This document shows, one piece after another, positions 17,048-27,259 of a stretch of DNA of 64,000 nt (its first letter is position 1; every line of letters starts with the position of its first letter). Both the position numbers and the translations under genes were made by a program. The notes under the pieces were generated by a model, which saw nothing but the letters and a program-made list of their open reading frames with translations, was not told where the DNA came from and ran no database searches. The stretch comes from Polynucleobacter sp. MWH-UH23A (GTDB lineage Bacteria; Pseudomonadota; Gammaproteobacteria; Burkholderiales; Burkholderiaceae): positions 1,736,001 through 1,800,000 of the forward strand of contig NZ_CP099572.1 in NCBI RefSeq assembly GCF_040409805.1, read 5' to 3'.

Positions 17048-19901
17048 AAAAGAAAATAGCTATCCAGTCAATTTACTAGACACCGCATTTCCTATGCGGG
17101 GAGATCTAGCGAAACGTGAACCACAATGGGTTGCGCAATGGCAAAAAAATAAACTCTACGAAAAGATTCGTGCGGCTCATGCTGGTCAACCAAAATTCAT
17201 CTTGCATGATGGTCCTCCTTATGCCAATGGTGATATTCACATTGGTCATGCGGTTAATAAGATCCTAAAAGACATGATTGTTAAATCCCGCTGGTTAATG
17301 GGATTTGATTCCGCCTATGTGCCTGGCTGGGATTGCCATGGAATGCCAATTGAGATTCAAATCGAGAAACAGTTTGGCAAAAATCTACCTACCGCCGAAG
17401 TGCAAGCCAAAGCTCGCGCCTATGCACAAGTGCAGGTAGATAAGCAAAAGAAGGATTTCGAGCGCTTGGGTGTATTGGGTGACTGGAATAACCCCTATCT
17501 CACCATGAATTACCGCAACGAGGCCGATGAAATTCGTGCGCTGGGCAAGATTTGGGAAAAAGGCTATGTATTCCGTGGCCTCAAACCAGTGAACTGGTGT
17601 TTTGATTGTGGCTCTGCACTTGCAGAAGCTGAAGTGGAATACCAAGATAAAACCGATCCAACAGTCGATGTAGGTTTTGCGTTTGATGATGCACAGCGTC
17701 CACAACTAGCCAAAGCATTTGGATTGGCAGAACTTCCCAATAAGCCTGGTCAGATTGTGATCTGGACAACAACGCCTTGGACTATTCCAGCCAACCAAGC
17801 AATGAATGTTCACCCAGAGCTAAGCTATGCTTTAGTTGATGTAGGCGAAAAGCTTTTGATTCTTGCAAAAGATCGCGTTGAAACCTGTTTGCAAGACTAT
17901 GGTCTCCAAGGTAAAGTCATTGCCACTTGCCTTGGTGAGAAACTCGCCAATATTTCTTTCTGGCATCCCCTAGCTTCCTTACATGAAGGCTACAAACGTC
18001 TTTCACCAATCTATGTAGCCGAATATGTCACGCTGGATACCGGCACGGGAATTGTTCACTCTGCACCTGCCTATGGTGAAGAAGACTTTAAGTCTTGCAA
18101 AGCGAATGGGCTTGTAGATAAAGACATCTTGAACCCTGTAATGGGAAATGGTGTTTATGCGTCTTGGTTGCCGCTCTTCGCTAACGAATACATCTGGAAA
18201 GCAAACCCAAAAATTGTCGAGGCGATGCGGGAAGCAGGAAGCCTACTGCGTGACAAAACGTATACCCACTCGTATATGCATTGCTGGCGCCATAAGTCGC
18301 CGATTATTTATCGCGCGACCTCGCAATGGTTTGCAAGCATGGATAAAAAGCCATCGGATGGCAAAGCCAGCTTGCGTGAAACTGCTTTAGCCGGTATCGA
18401 CAGCACCGACTTCTTCCCCGCTTGGGGTAAGCAGCGTCTACATAGCATGATCGCCAATCGTCCCGATTGGACGCTCTCACGCCAGCGTCAATGGGGTGTG
18501 CCGATGGCTTTCTTTGTTCATAAAGAAACTGGAGATCCACATCCCCGCACAGTCGAGTTACTCGAGGAAATTGCAAAGCGCGTAGAAAAAGGTGGCATTG
18601 AAGCTTGGCAGCAACTTGAGGTTTCTGAGTTGCTCGGTGATGAAGCTTCTCAATACGAAAAGAATCGCGACACATTGGACGTCTGGTTTGATTCAGGCAC
18701 AACGCATTGGCATGTGATTCGTGGATCGCATCGCGATGAACTACTCACCGCAGAAGCTGAAACGCCTGCTGGTCGTTTGGCTGACTTGTATCTTGAAGGC
18801 TCCGACCAACACCGCGGTTGGTTTCACTCTTCATTACTTACTGGCGCGATGCTCGATGGCAAGCCCCCCTATAAAGCGCTATTGACTCACGGCTTTACTG
18901 TTGACGGCCAAGGCCGCAAGATGAGCAAATCAGTGGGTAATGTTATTGCACCTCAGCAAGTGGCAGACAAACTGGGAGCAGAAATTATTCGTCTCTGGGT
19001 TGCTTCCACAGACTACTCGGGTGAGATGACGATCTCCGATGAAATCCTGAAGCGTGTAACTGAAAGCTATCGTCGCATTCGCAATACTTTGCGATTCTTG
19101 CTTGCCAATCTTTCCGACTTTGATCCTAGTAAGCATGCGATGTCTTCCGATAAATGGCTGGAAATTGACCGCTATGCAGTAGCACTTGCCAATCAATTAC
19201 AAAGCGATATTGAGGCACATTACAAAGCTTATGAGTTCCATCCAGCTGTCGCGCGCATGCTCACATTCTGCTCAGAAGACTTGGGGGGATTCTATTTGGA
19301 TATCCTCAAAGATCGCCTATACACCAGTGCGCCTGATTCCGCAGATCGTAGAGCAGCTCAAAATGCACTTTTCCACATCACCCGCAATCTCTTGAAGTGG
19401 CTATCTCCATTCCTATCATTTACCGCAGAAGAAGCTTGGCAAGATCTTCCCAAAGACCCTAGCAAGAAACATTCAGAATCGATCTTTATGGAAGAATTCG
19501 GCTCTCTCCCAGAAATCGCTAACGCAGATGAACTGCTTGGTAAATGGAATCGTATTCGCGAGATTCGTTCAGAAGTGACCAAGGCCATCGAAGTTGAGCG
19601 AGAGGCGGGTAATGTAGGCTCATCCCTGCAAGCCGAGCTCACTATTAAGCTTGGTGATGCCGACTTCGCCATCTTGCACTCGCTCGAAAATGACCTACGT
19701 TTCGTCACCATTACTTCAAGCGCCAATATTGAGTTAAGTAATGATGGCTTAGAGGTTTTGGTACGTGGCAGTCAATATAAGAAGTGTGGCCGCTGCTGGC
19801 ACCACACCAAGGATGTTGGCAGCAATGCGGATCACGCCGATCTCTGCAGCCGCTGCATTAGCAATCTTTTTGGTGATGGCGATCATCGTCTCTTTGCTTA
19901 A
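17040..19901 (+). CDS. ileS: Isoleucyl-tRNA synthetase
   Basis: Class I synthetase of 953 residues. [12 protein letters not shown] places HIGH at 67-70; KMSKS is at about 627-631 ([10 protein letters not shown]). The CP1 editing insert ([31 protein letters not shown]) is complete. A C-terminal zinc finger is formed by CGRC (about 916-919) and CSRC (about 936-939), the bacterial type. The ATG at 17040 lies inside the end of ribF (8-base overlap), and its protein start [20 protein letters not shown] matches the family. lspA follows after 12 bases, a widely conserved order. Confidence 0.98.
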   Translation: MSEKENSYPVNLLDTAFPMRGDLAKREPQWVAQWQKNKLYEKIRAAHAGQPKFILHDGPPYANGDIHIGHAVNKILKDMIVKSRWLMGFDSAYVPGWDCHGMPIEIQIEKQFGKNLPTAEVQAKARAYAQVQVDKQKKDFERLGVLGDWNNPYLTMNYRNEADEIRALGKIWEKGYVFRGLKPVNWCFDCGSALAEAEVEYQDKTDPTVDVGFAFDDAQRPQLAKAFGLAELPNKPGQIVIWTTTPWTIPANQAMNVHPELSYALVDVGEKLLILAKDRVETCLQDYGLQGKVIATCLGEKLANISFWHPLASLHEGYKRLSPIYVAEYVTLDTGTGIVHSAPAYGEEDFKSCKANGLVDKDILNPVMGNGVYASWLPLFANEYIWKANPKIVEAMREAGSLLRDKTYTHSYMHCWRHKSPIIYRATSQWFASMDKKPSDGKASLRETALAGIDSTDFFPAWGKQRLHSMIANRPDWTLSRQRQWGVPMAFFVHKETGDPHPRTVELLEEIAKRVEKGGIEAWQQLEVSELLGDEASQYEKNRDTLDVWFDSGTTHWHVIRGSHRDELLTAEAETPAGRLADLYLEGSDQHRGWFHSSLLTGAMLDGKPPYKALLTHGFTVDGQGRKMSKSVGNVIAPQQVADKLGAEIIRLWVASTDYSGEMTISDEILKRVTESYRRIRNTLRFLLANLSDFDPSKHAMSSDKWLEIDRYAVALANQLQSDIEAHYKAYEFHPAVARMLTFCSEDLGGFYLDILKDRLYTSAPDSADRRAAQNALFHITRNLLKWLSPFLSFTAEEAWQDLPKDPSKKHSESIFMEEFGSLPEIANADELLGKWNRIREIRSEVTKAIEVEREAGNVGSSLQAELTIKLGDADFAILHSLENDLRFVTITSSANIELSNDGLEVLVRGSQYKKCGRCWHHTKDVGSNADHADLCSRCISNLFGDGDHRLFA

Positions 19902-19913
19902 ATCGATTTATTA

Positions 19914-20411
19914 ATGAGCCAACAGAACATTCCGTTTTTACGTTGCATGGCGATTGCAGCTATTACATTGCTCTTAGATCAGGCGACTAAATGGCTGGCC
20001 TTGAGTCAATTACAACCTGGAATTCCGGAACCTGTTCTGCCTTTCTTCAATTGGTTGCTACTGTTTAATCCTGGCGCCGCATTCTCTTTCTTGGCTCAAA
20101 GTTCGGGATGGCAACGTTGGTTCTTTACCGCCCTCGGTCTGCTTGCTTGCGTCTATATCGTCTTTATGCTGCGCAAGCATCAAGATGAAAAGCTACTTTG
20201 CATCGCCCTTAGCCTCATTCTCGGGGGAGCAGCAGGTAATGTTTTAGATCGCCTAATGTATGGTGCTGTCGTTGATTTTATTGATCTGCACTACGCCAAC
20301 TGGCATTGGCCGGCCTTTAATGTAGCTGATAGCGCTATTTGCATTGGGGCTGTATTGATCATTGTTAGCGAATTACGCAAGTCATTTGGCAAATCTCCTC
20401 AATCCCAGTAA
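19914..20411 (+). CDS. lspA: Lipoprotein signal peptidase (signal peptidase II)
   Basis: Inner-membrane aspartyl protease that cleaves prolipoproteins at the lipobox. Four transmembrane segments; the catalytic aspartates are in the conserved blocks NVLDRLMYGAVVDFIDLH and FNVADSAICIG; the N-terminal DQATKWLA block is also present. 165 residues is normal. It sits 12 bases after ileS and nine bases before coaBC. Confidence 0.97.
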   Translation: MSQQNIPFLRCMAIAAITLLLDQATKWLALSQLQPGIPEPVLPFFNWLLLFNPGAAFSFLAQSSGWQRWFFTALGLLACVYIVFMLRKHQDEKLLCIALSLILGGAAGNVLDRLMYGAVVDFIDLHYANWHWPAFNVADSAICIGAVLIIVSELRKSFGKSPQSQ

Positions 20412-20420
20412 GCTGGCGCC

Positions 20421-21632
20421 ATGCAATCCCTATTAAATAAAAAAATCGTTCTTGGCATCTCTGGCGGCATTGCTGCTTACAAGACGCCTGAACTTGCACG
20501 ATTACTCATGCAAGAAGGTGCTTCCGTTCAAGTGGTCATGACTGAAGCTGCCCAGCAATTTGTTACCCCAGTAACAATGCAAGCACTTACAGGCAATCCC
20601 GTATTTACAAGCCAATGGGATAACAGCATCAGCAACAACATGGCGCATATTGAGCTCTCACGCGCTGCCGATGCGATTGTGATTGCCCCAGGAAGCGCCG
20701 ATCTAATGGCAAAGCTTTCTTTGGGCCTGGCAGATGATTTGTTAAGCACCCTATGCCTTGCCAGAGACTGCCCTTTACTCATTGCACCCGCCATGAATAA
20801 ACAAATGTGGGAGCATGCCGCCACACAAAGAAGCGTAGAAAGGCTGCGTAAAGATGGTGTGACGCTACTCGGCCCTGCCAGCGGATTCCAGGCCTGTGGT
20901 GAAGTAGGTATGGGTCGCATGCTGGAACCCAGTGAAATCGCGGAGCAGGTCATCGCCTTCTTCCAGAAAAAAACATTGCTCGGCAAAAAAGTATTGATCA
21001 CTGCAGGACCTACATTTGAGGCGATTGATCCAGTTCGGGGAGTCACCAACCACAGCTCCGGCAAAATGGGCTTTGCTATTGCTAGGGCTGCGCTTGAAGC
21101 TGGTGCTCAAGTGCATTTAGTTGCTGGTCCATGCGATTTACCCACTCCACTTATGGCAACTGGGCTCATTACTCGCATCAATGTCGTTAGCGCTAAAGAA
21201 ATGCATGCTGCCACACTAGCCGTGACTGATTGCGACATCTTTTTTGCAGTAGCCGCGGTCGCTGACTGGGGTATCGCCAAACCAGCCAAAGAAAAGATCA
21301 AGCGCAACGGAAAAGAAGCGCCCAATATTGAATTCGTGGCCAATCCTGACATACTTTTAGACTTTGCTAAGACAGTCAAAACCAAGGGTGGCAAACCCCA
21401 TCCTTACTGCGTTGGTTTTGCCGCCGAATCTGCCGACCTTGAAAAACATGCTGACGAGAAACGTAAGCGCAAAGGCATCCCAATGATCGTGGGCAATATT
21501 GGTCCAGATACTTTTGGCAGCGATTTAAATCAATTACTTGTCATAGATGCCAGTGGCAGCAAAAAAATTGCCAAAGCAGAAAAACTCCAGCTCGCACGCC
21601 AACTGATTCAGCTAGTAGCTAAGAAAATTTAA
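20421..21632 (+). CDS. coaBC: Bifunctional phosphopantothenoylcysteine decarboxylase/synthetase
   Basis: Two consecutive steps of coenzyme A synthesis. The N-terminal flavoprotein CoaC domain (about 1-190) has [14 protein letters not shown], the active-site PAMNKQMW and the substrate lid [13 protein letters not shown]. The C-terminal CoaB domain has [18 protein letters not shown] and [10 protein letters not shown], plus NPDILLDF. 403 residues fits. Works upstream with panB (40 kb) in the same pathway. Short gaps on both sides place it in the ribF-dut operon. Confidence 0.97.
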   Translation: MQSLLNKKIVLGISGGIAAYKTPELARLLMQEGASVQVVMTEAAQQFVTPVTMQALTGNPVFTSQWDNSISNNMAHIELSRAADAIVIAPGSADLMAKLSLGLADDLLSTLCLARDCPLLIAPAMNKQMWEHAATQRSVERLRKDGVTLLGPASGFQACGEVGMGRMLEPSEIAEQVIAFFQKKTLLGKKVLITAGPTFEAIDPVRGVTNHSSGKMGFAIARAALEAGAQVHLVAGPCDLPTPLMATGLITRINVVSAKEMHAATLAVTDCDIFFAVAAVADWGIAKPAKEKIKRNGKEAPNIEFVANPDILLDFAKTVKTKGGKPHPYCVGFAAESADLEKHADEKRKRKGIPMIVGNIGPDTFGSDLNQLLVIDASGSKKIAKAEKLQLARQLIQLVAKKI

Positions 21633-21645
21633 TTTAGGAAATTTC

Positions 21646-22095
21646 ATGCAATCTTTACAAGTCAAAATTCTAGATGAACGTATGCGCGAGCAGTTGCCAG
21701 CTTATGGCACACCCGGTAGTGCGGGATTAGATTTGCGCGCCTGTATCGATGAAACAATCGAAATTGCGCCGGGTCAAACAGTATTAGTCCCCACAGGTTT
21801 GGCAATTTATGTTGAAGATCCACGTTATGCTGCGTTTATTCTGCCCCGTTCAGGTCTTGGTCATAAGCACGGCATAGTCTTGGGTAATCTAGTTGGCCTG
21901 ATTGACTCTGACTATCAAGGCCAACTCATGGTGAGCACCTGGAACCGTGGTTCCACGCCATTCAAGTTGGAGCCCATGGAGCGCCTAGCTCAGTTAGTAG
22001 TCATGCCTGTACAACAAGTTGAACTTAAGGTCGTTGAAGAATTTACTGAGAGTAGCCGTGGCGCCGGAGGTTTTGGAAGCACTGGTCGCAGCTAA
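21646..22095 (+). CDS. dut: dUTP diphosphatase
   Basis: Homotrimeric dUTPase that hydrolyses dUTP to dUMP. All five motifs are seen: [42 protein letters not shown], and the C-terminal [10 protein letters not shown]. 149 residues. It lies 13 bases after coaBC, as in many proteobacteria, and ends the operon at a terminator. Confidence 0.97.
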   Translation: MQSLQVKILDERMREQLPAYGTPGSAGLDLRACIDETIEIAPGQTVLVPTGLAIYVEDPRYAAFILPRSGLGHKHGIVLGNLVGLIDSDYQGQLMVSTWNRGSTPFKLEPMERLAQLVVMPVQQVELKVVEEFTESSRGAGGFGSTGRS

Positions 22096-22121
22096 GTCAA
22101 TAATAGTTAACCGAGTAATAA

Positions 22122-22160
22122 AAAAGCCACCTAGTACATAACTGGGCGGCTTTTATTTTT
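22122..22160. terminator. Bidirectional terminator between dut and the Hc1-like gene
   Basis: A 14-bp stem with two G-U type positions (22122-22135 with 22141-22154) is flanked by A and T tracts on both sides, so it can end dut (plus) and the small minus-strand gene whose stop is at 22171. Confidence 0.85.
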
Positions 22161-22170
22161 TTGATCAAAC

Positions 22171-22404
22171 TTATTTTCGAATATGAGCATGGCGAGCTGC
22201 GTCTTGCGACATACCTGCACCCTTACCTTCACGTGACTCTTTCTCAGCAGAAATCTCTTTACGACGCTCTTTGCAAGAACCAGCAATTTCTTGCAAAGCT
22301 TTGCGGGCCCGAGCCGCAGAGGCTTTAATACCCTTTACTTCAAACTTTTCGTTCTCAGCTTTATATGTTTCAAGTGCTTCAAGCAATTTATCGTGATGAG
22401 ACAT
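22171..22404 (-). CDS. Small histone H1 (Hc1)-like protein
   Basis: 77 residues: an acidic/basic helical N-terminus (HHDKLLEALETYKAENEKFE), the core VKGIKASAARARKAL, then EIAGSCKERRKEISAEK and a glycine/basic tail ending HAHIRK. The spacing KG-K-AA-R-RK-L ... RKE---EK resembles the Hc1/histone H1-like family of Chlamydia and Bacteroidota; this is recognition from memory, not a search. I count 18 K/R against 13 D/E, so it is only mildly basic. AAGGA precedes the ATG. It lies 29 bases downstream of clpA on the same strand, so it may be on the clpSA transcript. Function, probably nucleoid-related, is inferred only. Confidence 0.7.
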   Translation of the reverse strand: MSHHDKLLEALETYKAENEKFEVKGIKASAARARKALQEIAGSCKERRKEISAEKESREGKGAGMSQDAARHAHIRK

Positions 22405-22433
22405 ATTTTCCTTTTATTAAAAACGGTAATGAA

Positions 22434-24740
22434 TCAAATTTCTTCTGCGGGGGCAACATCAATTTTTGCGGCTTTACCTGGTAATTTTGGTACATCAAAA
22501 GTCAGGTTCACTTTACCGTCAGCATCAATATCCACATCGACATGTCCGCCTTGAGCTAATTTGCCAAATAGCAACTCATCAGCCAAAGCTTTACGAACCG
22601 TATCCTGAATGATCCGTTGCATTGGTCGTGCACCCATCAATGGATCAAAACCATGTTTCGCTAAGTGTGCGCGCAGAGCTGGACTAAAGGTCGCATCCAC
22701 TTTCTTTTCATGCAACTGCTCTTCCAATTGCATCAAGAACTTATCCACCACGCGCATGATGATGGTTTCATCGAGAGCCTTGAAGGAAACAATGGCGTCT
22801 AAGCGATTGCGGAACTCGGGGGTGAAGAACTTCTTGATATCCGCCATCTCATCGCCAGATTCACGTGCATTCGTAAAGCCGATGGTGGACTTCTGCATTG
22901 CCTCGGCCCCTGCATTGGTGGTCATGATAATGATCACGTTGCGGAAGTCTGTCTTACGACCATTGTTGTCAGTCAAGGTTCCATGATCCATGACTTGCAA
23001 CAGAATGTTGAAGATATCGGGATGCGCTTTCTCGATTTCATCCAAGAGTAGTACGCAGTGAGGCTTCTTATTGACCGCCTCAGTCAATAAGCCGCCTTGA
23101 TCAAAGCCTACATATCCAGGGGGAGCACCAATCAAACGACTTACGGCGTGACGCTCCATGTACTCAGACATATCAAAACGCAAAAGCTCAATACCCAAGA
23201 TAAAGGCTAACTGTTTTGCTACCTCTGTCTTACCAACACCAGTCGGACCAGAGAACAAGAAAGAGCCAATCGGGCGATCAACCTTACCAAGACCAGCGCG
23301 AGTCATCTTAATAGCACTGGCCAAAGCCTCGATAGCAGGGTCCTGACCAAACACCACACTCTTAATGTCGCGATCAAGAGTCTGCAATTTACTGCGATCA
23401 TCAACCGTAACCGATTGAGGTGGTATGCGAGCAATCTTGGCAACAATCTCCTCAATTTCGGGACGGCCTATCGTTTTCTTTTGCTTCGATTTAGGTAATA
23501 TGCGTTGCGCCGCGCCTGCTTCATCAATTACATCGATTGCCTTGTCGGGCAAGTGACGATCATTAATGTAACGAGAGGAAAGTTCAGCGGCAGCTACTAA
23601 AGCGCCAGCAGAGTACTTCACGCTATGGTGCTCTTCAAAGCGAGATTTAAGGCCCCGCAGAATTTGCACGGTCTGATCTACACTTGGCTCTACAACATCC
23701 ACCTTTTGAAAGCGCCGGGATAAGGCAGCATCTTTTTCAAAGATACCGCGATACTCAGTAAAGGTAGTTGCGCCAATACATTTCAGAGAGCCATTAGATA
23801 GAGCAGGCTTTAGTAAGTTGCTAGCATCTAAGGTGCCACCTGAAGCTGCACCAGCACCAATCAGCGTATGAATTTCATCAATAAATAAAATTCCGTGCGC
23901 GTGATCTTTTAAAGACTTCAGAACACTCTTGAGACGTTGCTCAAAATCGCCGCGGTATTTAGTGCCTGCAAGCAAAGCACCCATATCCAAGGAATAGACG
24001 GTGGCGTTTGCCAATACCTCTGGCACATCACCCTTCACGATTCTCCAAGCCAAGCCTTCAGCAATCGCAGTCTTGCCAACACCAGCCTCACCCACCAGCA
24101 AGGGGTTATTTTTACGACGACGGCATAAAACTTGTATTACACGCTCTACTTCACTCTCACGACCAATCAATGGATCGATCTTGCCTTGGCGAGCCATAGC
24201 ATTGAGGTTCTGGGTGTACTGGTCTAGAGGGCTTTCTTTACCAGAGGCAGCAGACTCTTCAGTGTCTTGCGTCGACTCTACTGGCTTCACATGCTCAGCC
24301 TGATCTTTACGTACACCGTGACTAATAAAGTTCACTACATCCAAACGAGTAACACCTTGTTGTTGCAAGAAATACACCGCATGAGAATCTTTTTCACCAA
24401 ATATCGCAACCAGCACATTAGCGCCAGTAACTTCTTTCTTTCCGTTTGAAGTGGATTGAACATGCATGATCGCGCGTTGAATTACGCGCTGAAAGCCTAA
24501 GGTTGGTTGTGTATCGACTTCATCATTACCAGGAACTACTGGAGTGTTGTCGTTAATAAAATTCTTTAGCTGGGCGCGTAGCTCTGCGATATTAACTGCG
24601 CAGGCCTTGAGCACTTCAACTGCAGTGGCATTATCTAGTAAGGCTGCAAGCAAATGCTCTACCGTAATGAACTCATGTCTGGATGCACGGGCGTCAACAA
24701 ACGCCATATGCAGGCTTACTTCTAGTTCTTGAGCAATCAT
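22434..24740 (-). CDS. clpA: ATP-dependent Clp protease ATP-binding subunit ClpA
   Basis: AAA+ unfoldase that delivers substrates to ClpP. N-terminal Clp_N repeats (about 1-150), D1 Walker [16 protein letters not shown] (near 215), D2 Walker [15 protein letters not shown] (near 500), Walker B boxes [13 protein letters not shown] and [10 protein letters not shown]. The C-terminus ends with an alanine/lysine-rich tail. The ATG at 24740 has GGAGGA just upstream, and overlaps the clpS stop as ATGA; a longer reading from 24758 adds six residues and is not supported. About 768 residues. Confidence 0.97.
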   Translation of the reverse strand: MIAQELEVSLHMAFVDARASRHEFITVEHLLAALLDNATAVEVLKACAVNIAELRAQLKNFINDNTPVVPGNDEVDTQPTLGFQRVIQRAIMHVQSTSNGKKEVTGANVLVAIFGEKDSHAVYFLQQQGVTRLDVVNFISHGVRKDQAEHVKPVESTQDTEESAASGKESPLDQYTQNLNAMARQGKIDPLIGRESEVERVIQVLCRRRKNNPLLVGEAGVGKTAIAEGLAWRIVKGDVPEVLANATVYSLDMGALLAGTKYRGDFEQRLKSVLKSLKDHAHGILFIDEIHTLIGAGAASGGTLDASNLLKPALSNGSLKCIGATTFTEYRGIFEKDAALSRRFQKVDVVEPSVDQTVQILRGLKSRFEEHHSVKYSAGALVAAAELSSRYINDRHLPDKAIDVIDEAGAAQRILPKSKQKKTIGRPEIEEIVAKIARIPPQSVTVDDRSKLQTLDRDIKSVVFGQDPAIEALASAIKMTRAGLGKVDRPIGSFLFSGPTGVGKTEVAKQLAFILGIELLRFDMSEYMERHAVSRLIGAPPGYVGFDQGGLLTEAVNKKPHCVLLLDEIEKAHPDIFNILLQVMDHGTLTDNNGRKTDFRNVIIIMTTNAGAEAMQKSTIGFTNARESGDEMADIKKFFTPEFRNRLDAIVSFKALDETIIMRVVDKFLMQLEEQLHEKKVDATFSPALRAHLAKHGFDPLMGARPMQRIIQDTVRKALADELLFGKLAQGGHVDVDIDADGKVNLTFDVPKLPGKAAKIDVAPAEEI

Positions 24741-25102
24741 GCTTCCTCCATAGTGCACTGTAGTGGGTGACCAGCTTCACGCGATAATTCGATTACTTGA
24801 TGTACTTTAGTTGCTGCGACATCGCGTGTAAAGACACCGCAAATACCTTTACCAACTAAATGCACTTGCAACATGATGCGTGTTGCAGTCTCATGATCTT
24901 TATTGAAATACTCCTGAATGACCATCACCACAAATTCCATTGGGGTGTAATCGTCATTCAGTAACAAAACTTTGTACATCGAGGGAACCTTAACTTGCTC
25001 GACTTGTTTTTCAAGTAAAAGGGTGTCCTCAACATGGGGGTTGGCAGGAATGCCTGTAGTGGGATTCTTTGGTGCGCGACTCATGAGAAACATTCTAAAC
25101 AC
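24737..25102 (-). CDS. clpS: ATP-dependent Clp protease adaptor ClpS
   Basis: N-end rule adaptor that binds the ClpA N-domain and presents substrates with N-terminal bulky residues. The core [18 protein letters not shown], the histidine-containing [19 protein letters not shown] and the flexible N-terminal extension are typical. Start is uncertain: ATG at 25102, or the ATG at 25084 (protein beginning [10 protein letters not shown]), which looks more family-like; no clear Shine-Dalgarno decides. Coupled to clpA by a 4-base overlap. Confidence 0.95.
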   Translation of the reverse strand: MFRMFLMSRAPKNPTTGIPANPHVEDTLLLEKQVEQVKVPSMYKVLLLNDDYTPMEFVVMVIQEYFNKDHETATRIMLQVHLVGKGICGVFTRDVAATKVHQVIELSREAGHPLQCTMEEA

Positions 25103-25197
25103 AGATATCTAAACTGGATTTTGGGGGATTCTTATTGTGAAAATCCCTAAAAAACCCTGATTTAACCCATATTGGGGCATTTTTTGATAAAAAAAGG

Positions 25198-25332
25198 GGG
25201 TAAATACTGGTTAATAAGGGCATTTAACTCCTTGACACCCCTACAAAAAGGGCAAACAATCGGGGGGTAGGCCTATAAAAGGGTTCTATTTAGGCGTGTT
25301 GTGGATTGAAACTGATTAAAAAGTATTTACCC
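25198..25332. repeat. Distant inverted repeat around the cspA promoter/leader
   Basis: A perfect 10-bp inverted repeat (25198-25207 and 25323-25332) flanks the predicted promoter: the left arm is upstream of the -35 box, the right arm in the leader. The rest of this 270-base gap has several short C-rich and G-rich tracts but no other gene I can support. Confidence 0.4.
25232..25260 (+). promoter_or_regulatory. Predicted sigma-70 promoter of the cold-shock gene
   Basis: A consensus -35 TTGACA (25232-25237), a 17-base spacer and a -10-like AACAAT (25255-25260; 4 of 6). Transcription from about 25267 would leave a leader of about 100 bases before the cold-shock ATG, as cold-shock mRNAs often have. 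Confidence 0.5.
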
Positions 25333-25370
25333 TCATCACGGTTGTTTTAAGTTTATGTAATGGAGTTCGC

Positions 25371-25574
25371 ATGGCGACCGGAATTGTTAAGTGGTTCAAT
25401 GATGCAAAAGGTTTTGGCTTTATCAAACCGGATGATGGTGAAGAAGAGTTGTTCGCGCATTTCAGCGCAATTACTATGCCTGGGTTCAAGACCCTCAAGG
25501 AAAACCAAAAGGTAACTTTTGATATTACCCAAGGTCCTAAAGGCAAACAAGCTACAAATATCCAAGCGGCTTAA
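25371..25574 (+). CDS. Cold-shock protein (CspA family)
   Basis: A 67-residue single cold-shock domain: [20 protein letters not shown] holds RNP1 (KGFGFI) and LFAHFSAI is RNP2, slightly divergent from the usual VFVHFS. RNA chaperone binding single-stranded nucleic acids. The ATG is preceded by TGGAG. Monocistronic, with a long leader and a strong terminator. Which csp paralogue it is, and whether it is cold-induced, cannot be told from this sequence. Confidence 0.96.
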   Translation: MATGIVKWFNDAKGFGFIKPDDGEEELFAHFSAITMPGFKTLKENQKVTFDITQGPKGKQATNIQAA

Positions 25575-25594
25575 TAGTCCTTAGATCATCATGA

Positions 25595-25626
25595 AAAACC
25601 CGGGATTTGTTCCTGGGTTTTTTTTC
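25595..25626 (+). terminator. Terminator after the cold-shock gene
   Basis: An 11-bp stem with one G-T pair (25595-25605 with 25611-25621), a 5-base loop and a run of eight T. Confidence 0.9.
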
Positions 25627-25657
25627 GCCTGAAATTTGCCTACCTTAAAATGCAATC

Positions 25658-26110
25658 ATGCATACAAAAGTAAAACTCATTCACACATTCTTTATTAGCT
25701 GCTGTCTACTATGCTCAGCAAGCACTTGGGCTCAGCTCAATGTGGGACTGCCGACTGTTGAACTCAAAACAGGCATCTACCGAATTCAGGCGGAGTTAGC
25801 TGACACACCTAAAGCGAGAGAAATTGGTCTAATGAATCGCACCAGCATGCCAACCAATTCGGGAATGCTGTTTATCTTTGAACAAAAGGCGGGGCATTGC
25901 TTTTGGATGAACAATACCAAGATTCCACTCTCGATTGCCTTTATTGCTGACGATGGCAAGATTGTGAATATCGAAGAAATGCAAGCCGAAACCACAAACA
26001 ATCATTGCCCTAAAGCTGCCGTGCGCTACGCTTTAGAAATGAATAAACAATGGTTCTCTGATAGGGTGATTGTTCCCGGTAGTGTCATTACGGGACTACC
26101 TAAGAGATAA
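25658..26110 (+). CDS. Exported DUF192 protein
   Basis: 150 residues with a cleavable signal peptide (hydrophobic core FFISCCLLCSAS, likely cut after TWA near residue 25). The DUF192 hallmarks follow: REIGLMNRTSMPTNSGMLFIF, CFWMNNTKIPLSIAFI and the C-terminal ALEMNKQWF. The family is secreted or periplasmic, of unknown biochemical function. It ends eight bases before the end of the convergent hydrolase gene. Confidence 0.9.
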   Translation: MHTKVKLIHTFFISCCLLCSASTWAQLNVGLPTVELKTGIYRIQAELADTPKAREIGLMNRTSMPTNSGMLFIFEQKAGHCFWMNNTKIPLSIAFIADDGKIVNIEEMQAETTNNHCPKAAVRYALEMNKQWFSDRVIVPGSVITGLPKR

Positions 26111-26118
26111 ACTAATAT

Positions 26119-26859
26119 CTAGTTTTTCAAAATAAACTGGGCTGCAGCTTTAATGAATTCGGGCTCTTTTTGATTAAAGCCGTGGTAAGCCCTCGAGCCA
26201 AAAACATCGCCCTCGCTAATGCCTCCATCAATTTGAATCAATTGAGCAATGGATTGCTTGGGTCGACCGTCAATAATTCTCTCTGAGCTAACTAAAGGAG
26301 TGGTTGCGCACCCATCATCCACATGATGAATTGCCAAAACAGGCACTCTAACATCTGAGTCCACCGTTGCTGACCTATAAGTACCTGCAACAATCACACC
26401 AGCGATGAGCTTTTCTTTTTCTATTCCACCATTAACAAATTCGGTTACGCTAACTGTGCCCATGCTATGACCAAATATCCAGACTGGTAAATTAAATTTA
26501 GCCCTATAGTAGTTAACAACGTTCAAGATTCTTTGTTGATGGTCTCTAATGGATCGAGAATTACGCATACCCGCACCCAGGTCATAAGGCGTATCTACTA
26601 AAACGGAGTCAATTCCGTATTGCGCCCAAAGGGCCCTTGATCTTACAAAGGTGTGGCCGTTTGCGGTTGAGCCATCATCCTGCAAATTGAGAACACCGCC
26701 ACCGCCCGGAAATAGCAATACAACCGCCTTGGCATTTTGAACGGGCGTCAATAAGGTCCTAGTAGGAGGATCATCCTTATAAGGAACATCAAAAACTTGG
26801 GAATACGATACAGAGGAAATGAATATCCCAAGTAATGTGATGAGTCGAATGATTTTCAT
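26119..26859 (-). CDS. Exported alpha/beta hydrolase
   Basis: 246 residues from the ATG at 26859, beginning with a signal peptide KIIRLITLLGIFISSVSYSQ (about 1-21). The oxyanion region is VVLLFPGGGGVLNL, the nucleophile elbow GHSMG (Ser132), an acidic residue is in the HHVDDGC segment and a histidine is near the end (RAYHGFN). Upstream in-frame starts (to 26919) would run through a terminator hairpin, so I reject them. Substrate unknown; a periplasmic esterase or dienelactone-hydrolase-like role is a guess. Confidence 0.82.
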   Translation of the reverse strand: MKIIRLITLLGIFISSVSYSQVFDVPYKDDPPTRTLLTPVQNAKAVVLLFPGGGGVLNLQDDGSTANGHTFVRSRALWAQYGIDSVLVDTPYDLGAGMRNSRSIRDHQQRILNVVNYYRAKFNLPVWIFGHSMGTVSVTEFVNGGIEKEKLIAGVIVAGTYRSATVDSDVRVPVLAIHHVDDGCATTPLVSSERIIDGRPKQSIAQLIQIDGGISEGDVFGSRAYHGFNQKEPEFIKAAAQFILKN

Positions 26860-26883
26860 GAGCAGATTCTGACACGCCAGGAA

Positions 26884-26908
26884 ATAAAAAACCACCCGAA
26901 GGTGGTTT
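26884..26908 (-). terminator. Terminator after ppnP
   Basis: An 8-bp stem (26889-26896 with 26901-26908) closed on the minus strand by a stable TTCG tetraloop and followed by a T tract. It ends the argG-ppnP direction and separates the hydrolase gene. Confidence 0.85.
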
Positions 26909-26928
26909 ATTTGTTTCAATTAATTTTC

Positions 26929-27234
26929 TTACTCAAAGTGGCAAACATAATGCACTGGCTGCTCAGCACGGATGATGAAATAACCACCCTTTTCCACCTC
27001 CCAGCTTTGGCCTGCCTTGAACTCCTGCTCTGGGGCGCCATTAATGCTGACAAATGCATTGCCATCAACAACTTCCATAACTTCTTTAGTGCTGAGATCA
27101 AAACGTAAAGTGCTCGGCAATACAACGCCAACAGATTTACGTACGCCATTGGGCATTGTCACAGTATGTGAAACACACTTACCATCAAAAAATACATTGG
27201 CTTTCTTGCCAACAGAAACTTGATCAAATTGCAT
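26929..27234 (-). CDS. ppnP: Pyrimidine/purine nucleoside phosphorylase (PpnP, DUF1255)
   Basis: A 101-residue single cupin domain (E. coli PpnP has 94) that phosphorolyses diverse nucleosides. Family blocks KANVFFDGKCVSHTV, TLRFDLSTKEVMEVVDG and the C-terminal EQPVHYVCHF are visible. The ATG at 27234 is preceded by GAGAG; longer in-frame readings invade argG. It lies 25 bases after argG on the same strand and ends at a terminator. Confidence 0.92.
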   Translation of the reverse strand: MQFDQVSVGKKANVFFDGKCVSHTVTMPNGVRKSVGVVLPSTLRFDLSTKEVMEVVDGNAFVSINGAPEQEFKAGQSWEVEKGGYFIIRAEQPVHYVCHFE

Positions 27235-27259
27235 CTGAACTCTCTCTTTATTGTTTAAA

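Noticed and set aside
20528..21064. 178-residue reading antisense to coaBC
   Set aside because: Shadow of coaBC; Ser/Ala-rich composition, no motif, no ribosome site.
26860..26919. Longer N-terminus of the alpha/beta hydrolase
   Set aside because: It would be translated through the ppnP terminator hairpin; the ATG at 26859 starts a normal signal peptide.
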